Positions 63,113 through 64,000 of a stretch of 64,000 bases of DNA are shown piece by piece. A program made the translations under genes and the position numbers. A model generated the notes under the pieces. It searched no databases, was not told the origin of the DNA, and saw nothing but the letters and a program-made list of their open reading frames with translations. Numbering within the stretch: position 1 is the first letter of the stretch; each line of letters begins with the position of its first letter. This DNA is from Tenrec ecaudatus (lineage: Eukaryota > Chordata > Mammalia > Afrosoricida > Tenrecidae), in assembly GCF_050624435.1 (NCBI RefSeq), contig NC_134541.1:9066983-9130982 (forward strand), written 5' to 3'.

Positions 63113-63310
63113 TATTTATTTTTATAATGTTTTTCCCCAAAAGCCATTGTATTGAGAGCTAATAGAGCTATCATCTGATTCCGTGGTTCAATCACATGAA
63201 GCAGTATGGTACAATAACTACCAGTCAGTTTCAAAGCATTCTCTTACTTCTTGAAGTCCTTGATATCAGCTCCCCCTTATGCCCCTCCCCCCACTGTAAC
63301 ACCCCCAAAC
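63113..63310 (-). mobile_element. L1 3' end, antisense, older subfamily
   Basis: AGCCATTGTATTGAGAGCTA, CCGTGGTTCAATCACATGAA and CTTGATATCAGCTCCCCCTT parallel the ends at 8820 and 52070 but differ at many sites. Confidence 0.65.
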
Positions 63311-63439
63311 CCCAGGAATAAGAAACATTTTTCTAATAGGATCTGAGAATGAGGTGACCATGAAGGGGCATGAGTGGAATGTGAGAAGAAAGAGAAACAT
63401 CAAAATGAAAAAGAAGAAAGGCAAGGTAAATAATCCCTT

Positions 63440-64000
63440 CAATATCTGAGCCAATATTTACTAGACACGTACTGTGCACAAGATTCCATCTCAGGGACCT
63501 GAGGGTTTACCAATAAGCAGAAAAGCTCCTGCCCTCATAAAGTGTATATTTGAGGGGTGAGAGGGTCGGTCACACGTAGAAGAGGATATAACGTGATACA
63601 TGCTGGGGCTGGTACTGTCGAGCTGATTCTGACTTGCGTGTGACAGGGTGCTTTTAGGTTGTAATATTTCATAGAGCCGATGCCATGTCTTTCTCCCAGG
63701 GAGTCGCTGGATATGTTTGGAGAACCAACCTTTCAGTTAGTGGCTGAGCCCTTAACCATTGCACCATCAGACCTCCGTCATATCACATAATGTCAGATCA
63801 GATCATAATAGAGGTAGAGACGGATATAGACGCAGCTATCAATATAGATATAGCTCACGTGTCCAATCTTGGTAAGTGAAGCAAAAGAGAGGAGGGCGAG
63901 GGAATGGGGACTGTTGGACAGGAATGCACTACTGGACAGGATGACATCTGAACAGAGTCCTGAATGACATCAGAAAGTAAAAGTGTGGATTTCCAGGGGG
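63440..64000 (+). repeat. L2 LINE relic, interrupted by an AfroSINE
   Basis: ATTTACTAGACACGTACTGT and CTGCCCTCATAAAGTGTATA lie left of the SINE; ATGACATCTGAACAGAGTCC and TGAATGACATCAGAAAG lie right of it. Confidence 0.65.
63608..63782 (-). repeat. AfroSINE, antisense, inserted in L2
   Basis: GGTACTGTCGAGCTGATTCT through AACCAACCTTTCAGTTAGTG to TTGCACCATCAGACCTCC. Confidence 0.85.

Overview
The window is nuclear DNA from a placental mammal. It holds one complete protein-coding gene, the vitamin D 24-hydroxylase CYP24A1, on the + strand (coding sequence 26875-44958, 12 exons, 518 codons plus stop). The repeats point to an afrotherian: dozens of tRNA-derived AfroSINEs on both strands, 3' ends and reverse-transcriptase relics of an RTE/BovB-like LINE that shares its tail with AfroSINE-type sequence, and several ages of one L1 3' UTR lineage. 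One short hAT element (24436-24625) looks like SPIN and a fragment at 21390-21479 looks like OposCharlie1 (OC1). Both families are known as horizontally transferred transposons, and among afrotherians SPIN has been described from tenrec, so a tenrec such as Echinops is my best guess. This is inference from remembered repeat consensus sequences; no search was run.

Layout. 1-25.8 kb: intergenic, dense in AfroSINEs, L1 pieces (large antisense relic at 2.55-4.95 kb; 3' UTR pieces at 1.04, 6.3, 8.8, 14.1 and 17.4 kb), RTE pieces and microsatellites. 25.9-27.6 kb: GC-rich, CpG-rich promoter island with two DR3 vitamin D response elements 100 bp apart, GC boxes, an inverted CCAAT box and a TATA-like box, followed by an ATG-free 5' UTR and exons 1-2. 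27.5-44.95 kb: exons 3-12 with GT-AG introns holding SINEs, RTE pieces, L2/MIR/MER5-like relics and microsatellites. 44.96-46.37 kb: 3' UTR carrying an antisense AfroSINE and ending near an AATAAA at 46349. 46.4-64 kb: intergenic, with L1, RTE, SINE, ancient MIR/L2 and a ~500-bp dispersed repeat present in four copies across the window. No second gene was found.

Function. CYP24A1 is the mitochondrial P450 that inactivates 1,25-dihydroxyvitamin D3 and 25-hydroxyvitamin D3 through the C24 (or C23) oxidation pathway. The paired DR3 elements upstream of the TATA box are the known means by which the hormone induces its own breakdown through VDR/RXR. The exons, splice sites, I-helix, ExxR, PERF and haem-cysteine motifs are intact, so the gene looks functional. 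Two oddities are a predicted C-terminal extension of six residues past the human end and a transposon-derived segment in the 3' UTR. I did not find an undescribed biological system; the most unusual items are the presumed horizontally acquired hAT elements and some repeats I could not name.
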